Shown: positions 17,669-27,445 of the stretch, in pieces
Layout of the letters: every line of letters begins with the position of its first letter
How positions within the stretch are numbered: position 1 is the first letter of the stretch
DNA from: Rickettsiales bacterium
GTDB taxonomy: Bacteria; Pseudomonadota; Alphaproteobacteria; Rickettsiales; SXRF01
Reading direction: 5' to 3'
NCBI GenBank assembly: GCA_021299465.1
Contig: JAJTHB010000005.1
Coordinates: 109,044-173,043 of the forward strand
DNA: 64,000 nt
Notes under the pieces: generated by a model
What the model saw: the letters and a program-made list of their open reading frames with translations, nothing else
Told to the model about the DNA's origin: nothing
Databases searched by the model: none
Translations under genes and position numbers: made by a program

Positions 17669-17745
17669 GGGCGGTTAGCTCAGCTGGTTAGAGCGCCACG
17701 TTGACATCGTGGAGGTCGATGGTTCGAGTCCATTACCGCCCACCA
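17669..17745 (+). tRNA. tRNA-Val (anticodon GAC)
   Basis: Acceptor GGGCGGT / ACCGCCC, D arm GCTC...GAGC, anticodon stem CCACG/CGTGG with loop TTGACAT (anticodon GAC), T arm ATGG-TTCGAGT-CCAT, discriminator A and encoded CCA. 77 nt. It is divergent from tRNA-Arg, 93 nt apart. Confidence 0.96.
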
Positions 17746-17814
17746 GCACCATAAGTTAGTGATTCGTTAATATCATCGCTTTATTATATATAACTCATTG
17801 TTTTGGAGTTGTTA

Positions 17815-19689
17815 ATGAAGCGCAATATGCGGGGCGGCTTCACGCTGCTGGAGCTTTCAATTGCATTGGTCATTATTGCCCTGATCACGGCCATGGGAGT
17901 GATGGCAACCATGGGTGCGTTGGAGTCTGCAAGACTTGCATCCACACAGAATAAGCTAGATGAAATCGAGCGTTCGTTACTAGCGTTTAGGCTTAGCCAG
18001 AATCGACTTCCTTGCCCGTCGATCATTGATGTTCCAACTAGCGATGAAAATTTTGGTAGAGAAACAACCTCATTAGGAAGTTGTAAAAGCACTTTTTCTG
18101 GCGATCTTCGCCTTTACGATGTTGATGTTGCCGGCGGTGTTGATCGTATCGCTGAAGGAGCGGTACCGGTTAGAACACTTGGTCTTTCAAACGAACTCGC
18201 TCACGATGGCTGGGGGCGAAGGTTCTCATACACTGTTGCATCGTCTTATACCAGTCTGGATGGCTTTAAGTCTATTTACGGTAGAGAGCGCTGCGGTTCT
18301 GATGTTCTGGCCTCTAGCACAACCACGGATTGGCGCAGTGATGATCGCGCTGCCTATGTTTTAATTAGCGCTGGCGCCAACGGCCATGGTGCCTTTTTAA
18401 CGGGCGGTGGTATTATGTCAGCCGGGTCAGTCAATGCGGCAGAACATCTGAATTGTCGTTGCAATGCTACAGCAATACTGACAACACTGACAGCGAGTGT
18501 ACAGCAGGATTTTGCTCAAAGCACAAGCAATCCAAATGATGGATTTGATGATCTCGTACGTTTTAAGGAGCGCTGGCAGCTACAATCATCACTTGATGAT
18601 CGCATGTTTGATAAATATAGGGATGTTCAGCTGGTCATAGGTTTTTCGGGAACCAATGCGCTCGCCTATAATAAGCGCTGTGATCGTTACGCAAACGTTG
18701 CAACCACCGGTGCAGCTCTGCCAACGGGAACGCTGGGCTTTCTTTCATTTGCAAATAATAACCGCTTGCTAATTGGTTATTCGACCTCAAGCCCGGGTTT
18801 TCAGCTGTTTTCGATTGACGATACTTTTTTTACCAGCTTAACGGCTCCTACATGCGCCACTTGTGATGCTAATACGCTTGCTGAGCTAACTAATGATGGT
18901 TTTTTATCTGCCACACTGCCTGCCGCACCTTTTTTATCTATGTGGAAGCAAAGTGGTAGTTCATTCGTTGCACAGGCTCCCATTACATATCAACCCGCCG
19001 CTTCAGAGCCGGCATCTCGTCCAAATCGCATTGCGATTTCCAAGGGTGCGGAGCATGTTGTTTTGTCCCGTAGTACGGCAACAACCTATACTAATCTCTA
19101 TCGACGCACCCCAAGTAATGAACTGGTGGGACTTACACCACCAGCGTCGTGGATTACTGGTTCTACTATTGTAGAGTTTTCAAGGGATGGAAAATATTTA
19201 GCAGCAGTTACCGGAGATATTGTTAGGATATGGCCCTACGTGAACAGTACAACGTATGGAGATCCTGTTGATATTGATACCAATTATACCGGAGGTATCA
19301 GCAGTATCGAATTTTCACCGGATAGCCAATACATCGCTATTGGCCGTACGGCTATTAGTGGTCAATACGATAGCGTAACAAACAATATTCGGCCTGTTCA
19401 GATTCATCGGCTTGAACTACTTTCTGATAATACAATCGTGACCACAGAGAGTGATCAGCCTATAGATATTATAAGTGAACTTGCTTTGTACAGTACGGCA
19501 GCCGCGATTATTGATTTAGCCTTTTCACCAGATTCGACCTATCTTGTTGCTATGGAAGCCAATGCAACAACACAGCCTAATAAGGTTGTCGTGTTCAAAA
19601 AACAGGACAATCTTTCCTTTACCTATGGCCGTGGTGTGAATGTATTGCAGGGATCTGCCGCGCCAACAGCCATGGCATTAATGCGTTGA
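17815..19689 (+). CDS. Pseudopilin fused to a WD40-like beta-propeller
   Basis: 624 residues from ATG at 17815 with GGAG 6 nt upstream; the longer TTG frame at 17803 overlaps that site. The N-terminus is a class III signal (RGGFTLLELSIALVIIALI) for prepilin peptidase. Then comes a cysteine-containing pilin-like head (about 40-250) and a C-terminal region with WD40-type repeats: VEFSRDGKYLAAVTGDIVRIW near 448, IEFSPDSQYIAIG near 501 and LAFSPDSTYLVAM near 575. The protein should be exposed at a pilus or secretion-system tip or on the surface. The stop adjoins the convergent ispH stop. Its closest structural neighbours here are the two pseudopilins at 32319-33936, which lack the propeller. Confidence 0.78.
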   Translation: MKRNMRGGFTLLELSIALVIIALITAMGVMATMGALESARLASTQNKLDEIERSLLAFRLSQNRLPCPSIIDVPTSDENFGRETTSLGSCKSTFSGDLRLYDVDVAGGVDRIAEGAVPVRTLGLSNELAHDGWGRRFSYTVASSYTSLDGFKSIYGRERCGSDVLASSTTTDWRSDDRAAYVLISAGANGHGAFLTGGGIMSAGSVNAAEHLNCRCNATAILTTLTASVQQDFAQSTSNPNDGFDDLVRFKERWQLQSSLDDRMFDKYRDVQLVIGFSGTNALAYNKRCDRYANVATTGAALPTGTLGFLSFANNNRLLIGYSTSSPGFQLFSIDDTFFTSLTAPTCATCDANTLAELTNDGFLSATLPAAPFLSMWKQSGSSFVAQAPITYQPAASEPASRPNRIAISKGAEHVVLSRSTATTYTNLYRRTPSNELVGLTPPASWITGSTIVEFSRDGKYLAAVTGDIVRIWPYVNSTTYGDPVDIDTNYTGGISSIEFSPDSQYIAIGRTAISGQYDSVTNNIRPVQIHRLELLSDNTIVTTESDQPIDIISELALYSTAAAIIDLAFSPDSTYLVAMEANATTQPNKVVVFKKQDNLSFTYGRGVNVLQGSAAPTAMALMR

Positions 19690-20655
19690 TTAGGCTCTAA
19701 GGCGTTTTTCACCGGTCACTTCAGCAGGTAGTTTGAAGCGGGTGCTTTCGCTTTGCCCGTTCATGCCGCGTGAGGTGGTGGCTCTGATTTTGCCGATGGC
19801 ACTTACAACATCCTGAACCAGATGTTCGGGAGCGGAAGCTCCGGCGGTTATGCCAACCTTATGGATAGTGTAAAACCAATCAGGTTTTAGAGCGGTTGCG
19901 TCATCAATCAAATGGGCTGGAATGCCAATTTCAGCGGCGAGGTCGCGCAAACGGTTCGAATTTGAGCTGTTGGCTGACCCGATGACGAGCAGTAAATCGA
20001 CTTGCTCAGCTAGCTCTCGAACAGCATTCTGGCGGTTTTGTGTTGCATAGCAGATGTCGCGAAGTTCTGGGCCTGCAATGTTTGGAAAACGTTGCTTTAG
20101 AAGTGTAATAATGTTGCGTGTGTCATCAACACTCAGTGTGGTTTGCGTCACATAAGCAAGTTTGTTTTCATCCTCAACCTTAAGGCTTCTGACATCCTCT
20201 TCATCCTCAACCAGCAGCACACCATTCTTCACTCTACCGCTGGTGCCTTCAACCTCGGGATGCCCATCATGGCCGATTAAGATGATCTGGCGGCCTTCCG
20301 CTTCGTAGCGCTGCGCTTCTTTATGCACCTTCGTGACCAACGGGCAGGTGGCATCGATGACCGGAAGGTCACGTAGTTTGGCAGAGTGTTCTACTTTCTC
20401 TGAGATACCGTGTGCTGAGAAGACCGTGATCGCGCCGTCTGGAATCTCGTCGACCTCTCGAACAAATACAACACCCTTGGTTTTTAAATCCTGCACGACC
20501 CACTTGTTATGAACAATTTCATGGCGCACATAAACGGGGGCACCGTATAGTTGTAGCGCGCGTTCAACGATCTCAATGGCGCGATCAACACCGGCGCAAA
20601 AGCCTCGTGGTTCGGCGAGGATTATCTCAAGTGGTTCATTCATCGTTTGAGCCAT
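19690..20655 (-). CDS. ispH: 4-hydroxy-3-methylbut-2-enyl diphosphate reductase
   Basis: 321 residues. The iron-sulfur cysteines are in LAEPRGFCAGVDRA (near 21), in DATCPLVTKV (near 104) and in RDICYATQNRQ (near 201). HGISEKV and SSNSNRL are also present. IspH makes IPP and DMAPP, the last step of the non-mevalonate isoprenoid route. Its start overlaps the zapE end by 16 nt, so the two are translated together. Confidence 0.97.
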   Translation of the reverse strand: MAQTMNEPLEIILAEPRGFCAGVDRAIEIVERALQLYGAPVYVRHEIVHNKWVVQDLKTKGVVFVREVDEIPDGAITVFSAHGISEKVEHSAKLRDLPVIDATCPLVTKVHKEAQRYEAEGRQIILIGHDGHPEVEGTSGRVKNGVLLVEDEEDVRSLKVEDENKLAYVTQTTLSVDDTRNIITLLKQRFPNIAGPELRDICYATQNRQNAVRELAEQVDLLLVIGSANSSNSNRLRDLAAEIGIPAHLIDDATALKPDWFYTIHKVGITAGASAPEHLVQDVVSAIGKIRATTSRGMNGQSESTRFKLPAEVTGEKRLRA

Positions 20656-21776
20656 GATTCAGACTGCATCTCATTTAGCCGCGATACGGTACGCTTGAAT
20701 TCGAAGCTGCCATCGCCAGTATCATAAATACTCGCCGGCACAGTTTCGCAGGTAGCGATAAGCTTTACTTTATGCTCATACAGTGCGTCAATAAGTGTCA
20801 CGAACCGCTTGGCCTCGTTTCGTTTTTCAGCAGCCAATTTGGGGATATCAGTCAGGATCAGCACCTTAAGACGTTGAGCTATCGCCAGATAATCAGCCGC
20901 GCCGACTGGCTGTTCGCATAGATCATGGAAGCTGAAACGGCCCGTATCTTCGCCGTAAAGCTTAAATGGCAGTTTACGCCCCATCACGGTAATGCTGCCC
21001 TGAACGGGTTGTTTGTCACCAACCCAACTGGCGATAAATGCTTCAGCGCTTTCTCCAAGCGGTGTGTGAAAACTTTTACTATGAGACGGGGCTTTGATGC
21101 CGCGATAGTCCGTTTTGCTATCGAGAGGAGCAATTTCCATGTGGGATTCAAGAAGTGCAATAAATTTATCAAAGCGTTCTTTTTGTACTCCGCCAGTATA
21201 AAGCATTGCAGGAGGGCGGTTAGAAGTACTTACGATCACAACCTGCTGTTCAAATAGCTCCGCAAATAATCGGTAGAGCAGCGTGGCATCAGCGACATCG
21301 GTAGCCTGCAATTCATCAAAACAAAAAAGTTTGGTTGTTGCGGCTATCTCGCGTGCCAGCGTAATAACAGGGTCGGCGCCGCTTTTACCGCGTGCGCCAT
21401 GTTGCCTTAGTTCATGGATACGGGCATGCACTTCCTGCATGAATGCATGGAAATGCACGCGGCGTTTTTGTGGCAAAGTCATGGCGTTAAAAAATAAATC
21501 CATCAGCATGGATTTGCCACGACCAACCTGTCCCCAGATGTACAGGCTTTGAGCCCTTTGTTTGCTGGGTTTAGACCATAGCTTTGTTATTGAAAACGCT
21601 CGTTCATTAACCGGTGTTTCTAAGATGCTGCGAATATCTTCAAGTTTTTCAAGCACACGGCGCTGCGCCTCATCATCGCGAATCTCCCCAGATTCAACGA
21701 CTTGCTGGTAGCCAGCGAGCAGAGCAGATGACGCCATTATCTCGTTTTTCTTTTTGCTTTTTAAGGTATTGTGCAT
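20640..21776 (-). CDS. zapE: AFG1-type ATPase ZapE (cell division associated)
   Basis: 378 residues from ATG at 21776, preceded by GAGGG at a good distance; a frame to 21854 has no such signal. The Walker A motif GQVGRGKSMLMD is near 80 and Walker B LFCFDELQATDVAD near 146, with STSNRPP near 184 as sensor 1. ZapE is an ATPase linked to Z-ring function, and mitochondrial relatives handle membrane proteins. It overlaps ispH and is divergent from panC, with only 32 nt between the two start codons. Confidence 0.9.
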   Translation of the reverse strand: MHNTLKSKKKNEIMASSALLAGYQQVVESGEIRDDEAQRRVLEKLEDIRSILETPVNERAFSITKLWSKPSKQRAQSLYIWGQVGRGKSMLMDLFFNAMTLPQKRRVHFHAFMQEVHARIHELRQHGARGKSGADPVITLAREIAATTKLFCFDELQATDVADATLLYRLFAELFEQQVVIVSTSNRPPAMLYTGGVQKERFDKFIALLESHMEIAPLDSKTDYRGIKAPSHSKSFHTPLGESAEAFIASWVGDKQPVQGSITVMGRKLPFKLYGEDTGRFSFHDLCEQPVGAADYLAIAQRLKVLILTDIPKLAAEKRNEAKRFVTLIDALYEHKVKLIATCETVPASIYDTGDGSFEFKRTVSRLNEMQSESWLKR

Positions 21777-21808
21777 TACCAACCCTCTATAATCCAGCTC
21801 ATGAAAAT

Positions 21809-22651
21809 ATGCAATTAGCCGTCGCAAAGACCATATATGAATTGCAGGAAACACTCACGGGTGTTTCACGCTCAGGAAAACGCGTAGGGTTTGTACCGAC
21901 GATGGGTGCGCTGCATCAGGGCCATCTGGAGCTGATCAGAGAAGCCAAGAAGAAAACAGATTATGTGGTGGTGAGTATTTTTGTAAACCCCACGCAGTTC
22001 GGCGCTAATGAAGACTTTAATCAGTATCCCCGCACGCTGGAGGCTGATCTTGAGCTACTGAGGTCTGAAGCTGTTGATCTTGTCTATACCCCAACTGCGG
22101 AGGATATTTACCCCCCCGGGTTTGTAACCACGGTCTCTGTCGGGGATTTGGGGAATATATTGTGCGGGCTCTTCCGCCCAGGCCATTTTGATGGCGTGGC
22201 GACTGTAGTTACAAAGCTTTTGCTTCGTGTTTTACCGCACTCAGCATTTTTTGGAGAGAAAGACTACCAGCAGCTTTGCGTGATACGCCAGCTGGTTTTT
22301 GATCTTGATATTCCCATCACAATTGTTGGTGTACCTACACTGCGTGAAGAGGATGGCCTTGCGATGTCGTCGCGCAATCGCTACCTGTCGCCGGAGCAAC
22401 GCGTGCTAGCACCACAGCTTTTCGCCCAGCTCAAAGAAACAGCGGCGCAAATCTCATCTGGTGCGAATATCGAAGCATCTGTCATGGCGGCTGGCGCGAG
22501 GCTGACTAGCATGGGATTTGTGGTTGATTATGTTGAGCTGCGTCATGGCTACATGCTCGATTCACTCAGTGAGCTGGAAAAACCTGCAAGGTTGCTAGCA
22601 GCGGTCAGGCTTGGTTCTACACGGCTTATCGATAATATTGCGATTGAGTAA
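21809..22651 (+). CDS. panC: Pantothenate synthetase
   Basis: 280 residues from ATG at 21809; the open frame extends back to 21614 but that part overlaps zapE. PTMGALHQGHLELI (ATP site HxGH) near 27, VVSIFVNPTQFG near 50, FGEKDYQQL near 150 and MSSRNRYLSP near 182 are the family signatures. It joins pantoate to beta-alanine in coenzyme A synthesis. pyrE begins 3 nt after the stop. Confidence 0.96.
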   Translation: MQLAVAKTIYELQETLTGVSRSGKRVGFVPTMGALHQGHLELIREAKKKTDYVVVSIFVNPTQFGANEDFNQYPRTLEADLELLRSEAVDLVYTPTAEDIYPPGFVTTVSVGDLGNILCGLFRPGHFDGVATVVTKLLLRVLPHSAFFGEKDYQQLCVIRQLVFDLDIPITIVGVPTLREEDGLAMSSRNRYLSPEQRVLAPQLFAQLKETAAQISSGANIEASVMAAGARLTSMGFVVDYVELRHGYMLDSLSELEKPARLLAAVRLGSTRLIDNIAIE

Positions 22652-22654
22652 GTT

Positions 22655-23248
22655 ATGAATGAACAACAGGTTATGCAAGAATTCAAAGATGCCAGCGCCA
22701 TCTTGTCTGGCCATTTTATTTTATCATCGGGCCTGCATAGCCCAACTTACTTGCAGTGCGCACGTGTTATGATGGATGCAGCGCGAGGTGAACGCCTGTG
22801 TAATACACTCGCTGCAAAGATTCGTTCAATGGGATTTGAGGTCGATGTTGTGGTTGCGCCTGCGATGGGCGGTGTGGTGGTCGGCTACGAACTTGGCCGT
22901 CAGCTTGGGCTTCCCACCATGTTTTGTGAGCGTGTTGATGGAAAGTTTGAACTCAGGCGCGGGTTTGGTCTTGAGAAGAACCAACGCGTTCTGATTTGTG
23001 AGGATGTTGTGACGACCGGTAAATCTTCCATGGAAGCCGTAGCTTGTGTGGAGGAACATGGTGGTATAGCTGTTGCGGTTGCTAGCCTGATTGACCGTCG
23101 CGGCAGCAACGATACCAGCCTTACCTTGCCGCTGGTTTCTCTACTTAAGCTTGATGTGCCTACTTACAAACCAGAAGCATTGCCCCCTGAGCTGCAAAGA
23201 ATTCCTGCGATCAAACCTGGTAGCAGGTTTCTAAAGGGGGCTGTCTGA
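22655..23248 (+). CDS. pyrE: Orotate phosphoribosyltransferase
   Basis: 197 residues. The PRPP-binding motif VLICEDVVTTGKS is near 112, FILSSGLHSPTYL near 21 binds orotate, and the flexible loop is near 90-105. It forms orotidine monophosphate in pyrimidine synthesis. It lies in a tight run with panC (3-nt gap) and the glycosyltransferase (1-nt gap). Confidence 0.94.
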   Translation: MNEQQVMQEFKDASAILSGHFILSSGLHSPTYLQCARVMMDAARGERLCNTLAAKIRSMGFEVDVVVAPAMGGVVVGYELGRQLGLPTMFCERVDGKFELRRGFGLEKNQRVLICEDVVTTGKSSMEAVACVEEHGGIAVAVASLIDRRGSNDTSLTLPLVSLLKLDVPTYKPEALPPELQRIPAIKPGSRFLKGAV

Positions 23249-23249
23249 T

Positions 23250-24290
23250 TTGAATTCCTGCGTTTACATTATTGCGACACCCATCGCCCCTTTGGGCCAT
23301 CCATCTGCTGGTGGCGTCAGCCAGATGGTACTTGAAGTTGCGAATACTCTTTCAAGCCGCTTTTCATCGATTTGTATTGTAGCGCCCGACCAAAGTAGTT
23401 TGGTGGGACTTAGTGAGAATGTCAGGATTCAGTCAGTTCCTGGTGTATTTGTCTCTAACGCAAACATTGCGGGGGCTGATAATGTACTTGAAAACATGCT
23501 GTTTTTTGTTGCTAATCATGCAAAAAAAGCTGATGTCGTTATCAATATTTCCTATGATTCGTTGGCTTTCATCAAATTACAAGAGCTAAAGCATTGTAGG
23601 GTTTTCCATTATATTAGTTCTGCAATCCAGTCTCTGGAAACAATCGAATCTGTTCAGCGTCAGTTTGCTCAGAATCCCGAAAGCATTGCCTGCCTGAGTG
23701 TCTCGCAATCGAAATATTTGGGTATTGATGGGGTACGAATTGTTCCGCTTGGTTTTGACATAACTAGTTACCCCTTTGAGAAGACTTCAAAAAATATTCT
23801 TGTCTGGGCGGGCCGAATATCAAAGGAAAAATCTCCTCGTACGGCATTTCGTGTTGCCAGTGAGCTCAAGCTGCCACTCAGATTATTAGGTTCTATTCAG
23901 GATCATGATTTATGGAATAGCTGTATTCGAGATTATGCTGATGTTGACTTATATTATACGGGGTATTTATCCGGTGTTGAGATGCGACAAAAAATCTCGG
24001 AATGCTCAGTATTTTTGATGACAACAAATAGTAACCAGCATTTTCTGGAGGCATTTGGCATTGTTGCCATTGAGGCGCTCGCCTGTGGTGTTCCTGTGGT
24101 AACTAGCCGCGGCCATGGCCCTGCTGAGATAATTGAAAATGGTATATCCGGTATATACGCCGATGGAGAACAGTGGGCAGAAGCTACTAAGCTTGCTTTA
24201 AATCTGGACCGCAAACGCTGCCGCTTGCGTGTTGAAGAGCATTTCTCAAGAGAAGTTTTTAGTGAAAACTTGCGGCGGTGGATTTCTTAA
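23250..24290 (+). CDS. GT4-family glycosyltransferase
   Basis: 346 residues from TTG at 23250, 1 nt after pyrE. It has two Rossmann-like halves. The N-terminal GGVSQMVLEVA (near 21) matches GT4 acceptor domains. The C-terminal half has NILVWAGRISKEKSP (near 182), then EAFGIVAIEALACGVPVV (near 268), the E-x7-E nucleotide-sugar motif. It transfers a sugar to an unknown acceptor. No polysaccharide cluster is nearby. Its end overlaps the convergent pterin-enzyme gene by 4 nt. Confidence 0.82.
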   Translation: MNSCVYIIATPIAPLGHPSAGGVSQMVLEVANTLSSRFSSICIVAPDQSSLVGLSENVRIQSVPGVFVSNANIAGADNVLENMLFFVANHAKKADVVINISYDSLAFIKLQELKHCRVFHYISSAIQSLETIESVQRQFAQNPESIACLSVSQSKYLGIDGVRIVPLGFDITSYPFEKTSKNILVWAGRISKEKSPRTAFRVASELKLPLRLLGSIQDHDLWNSCIRDYADVDLYYTGYLSGVEMRQKISECSVFLMTTNSNQHFLEAFGIVAIEALACGVPVVTSRGHGPAEIIENGISGIYADGEQWAEATKLALNLDRKRCRLRVEEHFSREVFSENLRRWIS

Positions 24291-24697
24291 TCACCGCGAT
24301 AGATAGCGATGTTGTTTTCAGTTTCAAAAAGCTCAATTTCATAAAGCAGATCGCCAAGCGCAGGTTTAAGCCATTGCCAGATCACCACTGCAATGTTTTC
24401 TGCGGATGGATTGAGTGTTTTGAATTCTTCGACATCCAGATTCAAATGGCGATGATCCACCTTAGCCATAACATGCTCGTGGATGATTTTTTTTAGATCG
24501 GTAAGGTTCATGACGATACCGGTTTTTGGGTCTATTTCGCCAAATACTGATACCTTCAGAACATAGTTATGACCATGACCATTGGCATAAAAGCATTTGC
24601 CAAACAGGGCTTGATTTTCAGCGTCACTTAAATCTTTGGATAGCAAGCGGTGTGATGCGCTGAAGGTTTCACGGCGAATGAGCAGGGCGCGTGGCAT
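24287..24697 (-). CDS. 6-pyruvoyl-tetrahydropterin synthase / QueD family
   Basis: 136 residues. Zinc histidines are in FSASHRL (near 15) and NGHGHNY (near 37-43), the catalytic Cys is in GKCFYANGHGH, and MNLTDLKK near 61 and DHRHLNLD near 78 follow. The Cys-to-His spacing and the NLTDLKK block are closer, from memory, to eukaryotic-type PTPS than to the short QueD of E. coli. Either 6-carboxytetrahydropterin synthase (queuosine path) or true PTPS activity is possible. It follows infC by 1 nt. Confidence 0.82.
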   Translation of the reverse strand: MPRALLIRRETFSASHRLLSKDLSDAENQALFGKCFYANGHGHNYVLKVSVFGEIDPKTGIVMNLTDLKKIIHEHVMAKVDHRHLNLDVEEFKTLNPSAENIAVVIWQWLKPALGDLLYEIELFETENNIAIYRGD

Positions 24698-24698
24698 G

Positions 24699-25214
24699 CT
24701 ATTTCAGCGATGCAACAGTCATGATAATCTGTTTGCCTTCACGCTTTGGCATCTGCTCAACCTTACATTTGTCTTTAAGCGCTTCTTGCACACGTGCGAT
24801 CACCTGTTCACCAATTTCGATGTGATCCATCTCACGGCCTTTAAATCGCATGCTAATGCGCACCTTGTCACCTTCATCGAGGAACCCCATGACTTGCTTG
24901 AGTTTAATGTCGAGGTCATGCTTATCGATCACCGGACGTAGTTTGATTTCTTTGATCTGGATGACTTTTTGTTTGCGGCGCGCCTCATGGGCTTTTTTCT
25001 GAGCTTCGTAGCGGTATTTGCCAATATCAAGCACTTTGCAAACAGGCGGCGAGGCCCCTGGGGATATTTCCACAAGGTCTAGGCCTGCTTGTTCGGCCAT
25101 GCGAATGCCTTCTGCTACGGATACAACGCCGATCATGGTACCATTTTGGTCGATCAGGCGGATTTGTGGGGCGGTAATCTGACGGTTTACGCGCGGTTCA
25201 TCTTGTTTGCTCAT
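24699..25214 (-). CDS. infC: Translation initiation factor IF-3
   Basis: 171 residues. The N-terminal domain has RLIDQNGTMIGVVS and PPVCKVLDIGKYRYE (60-74), and the C-terminal domain has KEIKLRPVIDKHDL and KVRISMRFKGREM. IF-3 keeps the ribosomal subunits apart and proofreads start codons, disfavouring leaderless and non-AUG starts, which is notable given such starts in this window. It lies downstream of thrS with a 138-nt gap, in which I see no clear terminator. Confidence 0.97.
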   Translation of the reverse strand: MSKQDEPRVNRQITAPQIRLIDQNGTMIGVVSVAEGIRMAEQAGLDLVEISPGASPPVCKVLDIGKYRYEAQKKAHEARRKQKVIQIKEIKLRPVIDKHDLDIKLKQVMGFLDEGDKVRISMRFKGREMDHIEIGEQVIARVQEALKDKCKVEQMPKREGKQIIMTVASLK

Positions 25215-25352
25215 ATGCGAGCAGCTGCCATTTTAGTCAAACAATCCTCCTAGAAAGGTTATCGAATATATTATTTTAGCGGGATAGCGTTAAAAAAACG
25301 TTGCCCGAGCGGCGCAATCTGTCCGAAATTTAATGCTTAATCAAGTAAAAAG

Positions 25353-27296
25353 CTAGCTTGGCGGCAGGGTTTCCTGTGTTAGTAGTGTTTTTGCCTCAGC
25401 CAGCGTCATGGTTTCCTGTTTATCTGAACCGAGGCGGCGGATGGAGACGCTTTTCTGTTCGGCTTCTTTCGCACCTACTACCAGCATCAGTGGCACTTTA
25501 TTCACGCTATGCTCGCGCACCTTGTAATTAATTTTTTCGTTGCGCACATCTAGATCCGCGCGGATGCCGCTGGCGCGCAGCTCTTTCTGAACTTCCTCTG
25601 CATAAGGGATCGCCGCATCGGTAATCGTGGCGACCATGGCCTGAACAGGCGAAAGCCATAGCGGGAATTTACCAGCATATTGCTCAATCAGAATGCCGAT
25701 GAAACGCTCCAGTGAACCGAGGATCGCGCGGTGCAGCATCACCGGCCGGTGCTTGTTTCCATCCGCCCCGATATACTGCGCATCAAGTCTTTCAGGCAGC
25801 ACAAAATCCACCTGAAGCGTGCCGCATTGCCAGTCGCGCCCGAGAGCATCGCGCAGCACGAATTCCAGTTTCGGGCCATAAAACGCGCCTTCACCTGGAT
25901 TTAGTGTCCAATCGAGGCCAGCGGCGTTCACTGCGTCTTTTAGTGCAGTTTCGGCCTTATCCCATGTGGCGTCTGAGCCAGCGCGGGTAGGGGGGCGGTC
26001 GGAGAATTTCACCTGAATCTCGGTGAAGCCGAACGCGCGGTAGACTTCCTTCAGTAGATCGCAGAACGCAATCGTTTCGGAGGTGATTTGATCTTCCATG
26101 CAGAAAATATGCGCGTCATCCTGCGTGAAGCCGCGGATACGCATGATGCCGTGCAGACTGCCGCTCGGCTCGTTGCGGTGGCAGCTGCCAAACTCGGCCA
26201 TGCGCAGCGGAAGTTCGCGGTAGCTTTTCAGGCCCTGATTAAATATCTGCACATGGCAGGGACAGTTCATCGGCTTAACGGCCAGCACTTTGTCTTCGTC
26301 GCTGGGAGCGACAAACATATTCTCGCGGAATTTTTCCCAGTGGCCACTGGCTTCCCACAAGCTGCGATCCACCAGCGTGGGGGTTTTAACTTCAATATAG
26401 CCACGCGTTTGCAATTTACTGCGCACGAATTGTTCCAGCGTGCGATACAGCGTCCAGCCTTTATCGTGCCAGAAAATCATGCCCGGAGAATGCTCTTCAA
26501 TATGGAATAAGCCAAGCTCGCGGCCGAGTTTACGGTGGTCGCGCTTTTCAGCTTCCTCGAGCATGGTGAGATAGTTTTTTAGCTCTTTTTCGGTAGCGAA
26601 CTGCACGCCGTAGATGCGCGTGAGCTGCTTGTTCCTGCTGTCGCCTCGCCAATAAGCACCGGCGACTCGCATTAGCTTGAAATGAGGCGAAAGATGGCGG
26701 AAATGAGGCGCATGCGGGCCGCGGCACAGGTCGATAAACGCCGCGTCTCCGCTACCTTGGCGGTAGAGTGAGATCTTTCCCTTTTCGGTAGTGTCATCAT
26801 CAGGAGCGCTGCGGATGATCTCCGCTTTGTAAGGCTCGCCGCGAGATTCAAACAGTTTGATCGCCGCCTCGCGCTCCCACATTTCGCGCGTGACTGACTG
26901 ATCTTCGGCCATGATCTCGCGCATGCACGCTTCGATTTTTGCTAGCTCTTCGGAAGAGATAGGGTTTGGCGTTTCGACATCGTAGTAAAACCCGTCATCC
27001 ACCGTGGGCCCAATCGCTAGTTTGGAGCCAGGGTAGAGCTCTTTCATTGCGCGGGCGAGCACCTGCGCCGTCGTGGTGTGGCGCAGGATATCAAGGCCTT
27101 CTGGCTGTTTTGGTGTCAGGATTTCAATTTTGGCATTATGCTCAACCGGCAGGTAAAGGTCACGCTGAATGCCATCCACCTTCATGGCCAGCGCGGCTTT
27201 GGCAAGCCCCGCGCCAATCGATGCGGCAATCTCCGCGCCGGTAACCGGAGCAGGATATTCGCGTGTGGAGCCATCTGGGAGAGTAATCGTAACCAT
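25353..27296 (-). CDS. thrS: Threonyl-tRNA synthetase
   Basis: 647 residues, full length. An N-terminal TGS domain (1-62) is followed by the editing domain and the class II catalytic core. [13 protein letters not shown] near 343 contains the zinc cysteine. [14 protein letters not shown] near 385 is motif 2, and the anticodon-binding domain ends the protein. It is divergent from the isocitrate dehydrogenase gene across 149 nt. Confidence 0.98.
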   Translation of the reverse strand: MVTITLPDGSTREYPAPVTGAEIAASIGAGLAKAALAMKVDGIQRDLYLPVEHNAKIEILTPKQPEGLDILRHTTTAQVLARAMKELYPGSKLAIGPTVDDGFYYDVETPNPISSEELAKIEACMREIMAEDQSVTREMWEREAAIKLFESRGEPYKAEIIRSAPDDDTTEKGKISLYRQGSGDAAFIDLCRGPHAPHFRHLSPHFKLMRVAGAYWRGDSRNKQLTRIYGVQFATEKELKNYLTMLEEAEKRDHRKLGRELGLFHIEEHSPGMIFWHDKGWTLYRTLEQFVRSKLQTRGYIEVKTPTLVDRSLWEASGHWEKFRENMFVAPSDEDKVLAVKPMNCPCHVQIFNQGLKSYRELPLRMAEFGSCHRNEPSGSLHGIMRIRGFTQDDAHIFCMEDQITSETIAFCDLLKEVYRAFGFTEIQVKFSDRPPTRAGSDATWDKAETALKDAVNAAGLDWTLNPGEGAFYGPKLEFVLRDALGRDWQCGTLQVDFVLPERLDAQYIGADGNKHRPVMLHRAILGSLERFIGILIEQYAGKFPLWLSPVQAMVATITDAAIPYAEEVQKELRASGIRADLDVRNEKINYKVREHSVNKVPLMLVVGAKEAEQKSVSIRRLGSDKQETMTLAEAKTLLTQETLPPS

Positions 27297-27360
27297 TGTA
27301 AATCCTTATAATTCAGTGGACTTGATCATTAGAGCTTGCCAGCGCAATGTCAATGACCTG

Positions 27361-27378
27361 TTGTCATCATATTGTCAT
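27361..27378 (+). promoter_or_regulatory. Pho-box-like direct repeat between thrS and icd
   Basis: TTGTCAT-CATA-TTGTCAT: two identical heptamers 11 bp apart, each 6 of 7 against the PhoB half-site CTGTCAT. It points toward the isocitrate dehydrogenase gene 67 nt downstream. No good -10 lies exactly 10 bp away (TTGAGT at 27389), so activity here is doubtful. Confidence 0.35.
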
Positions 27379-27445
27379 GAAATCAGTCTTGAGTTTGGCG
27401 AAATGTTTACATAAGGTTAACCATCATTAACTTGAAGGATTAATT

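Noticed and set aside
27406..27428. TTAACCATCATTAAC resembling a CtrA site near icd
   Set aside because: The TTAA halves are 6 bp apart rather than 7 and there is no further support.
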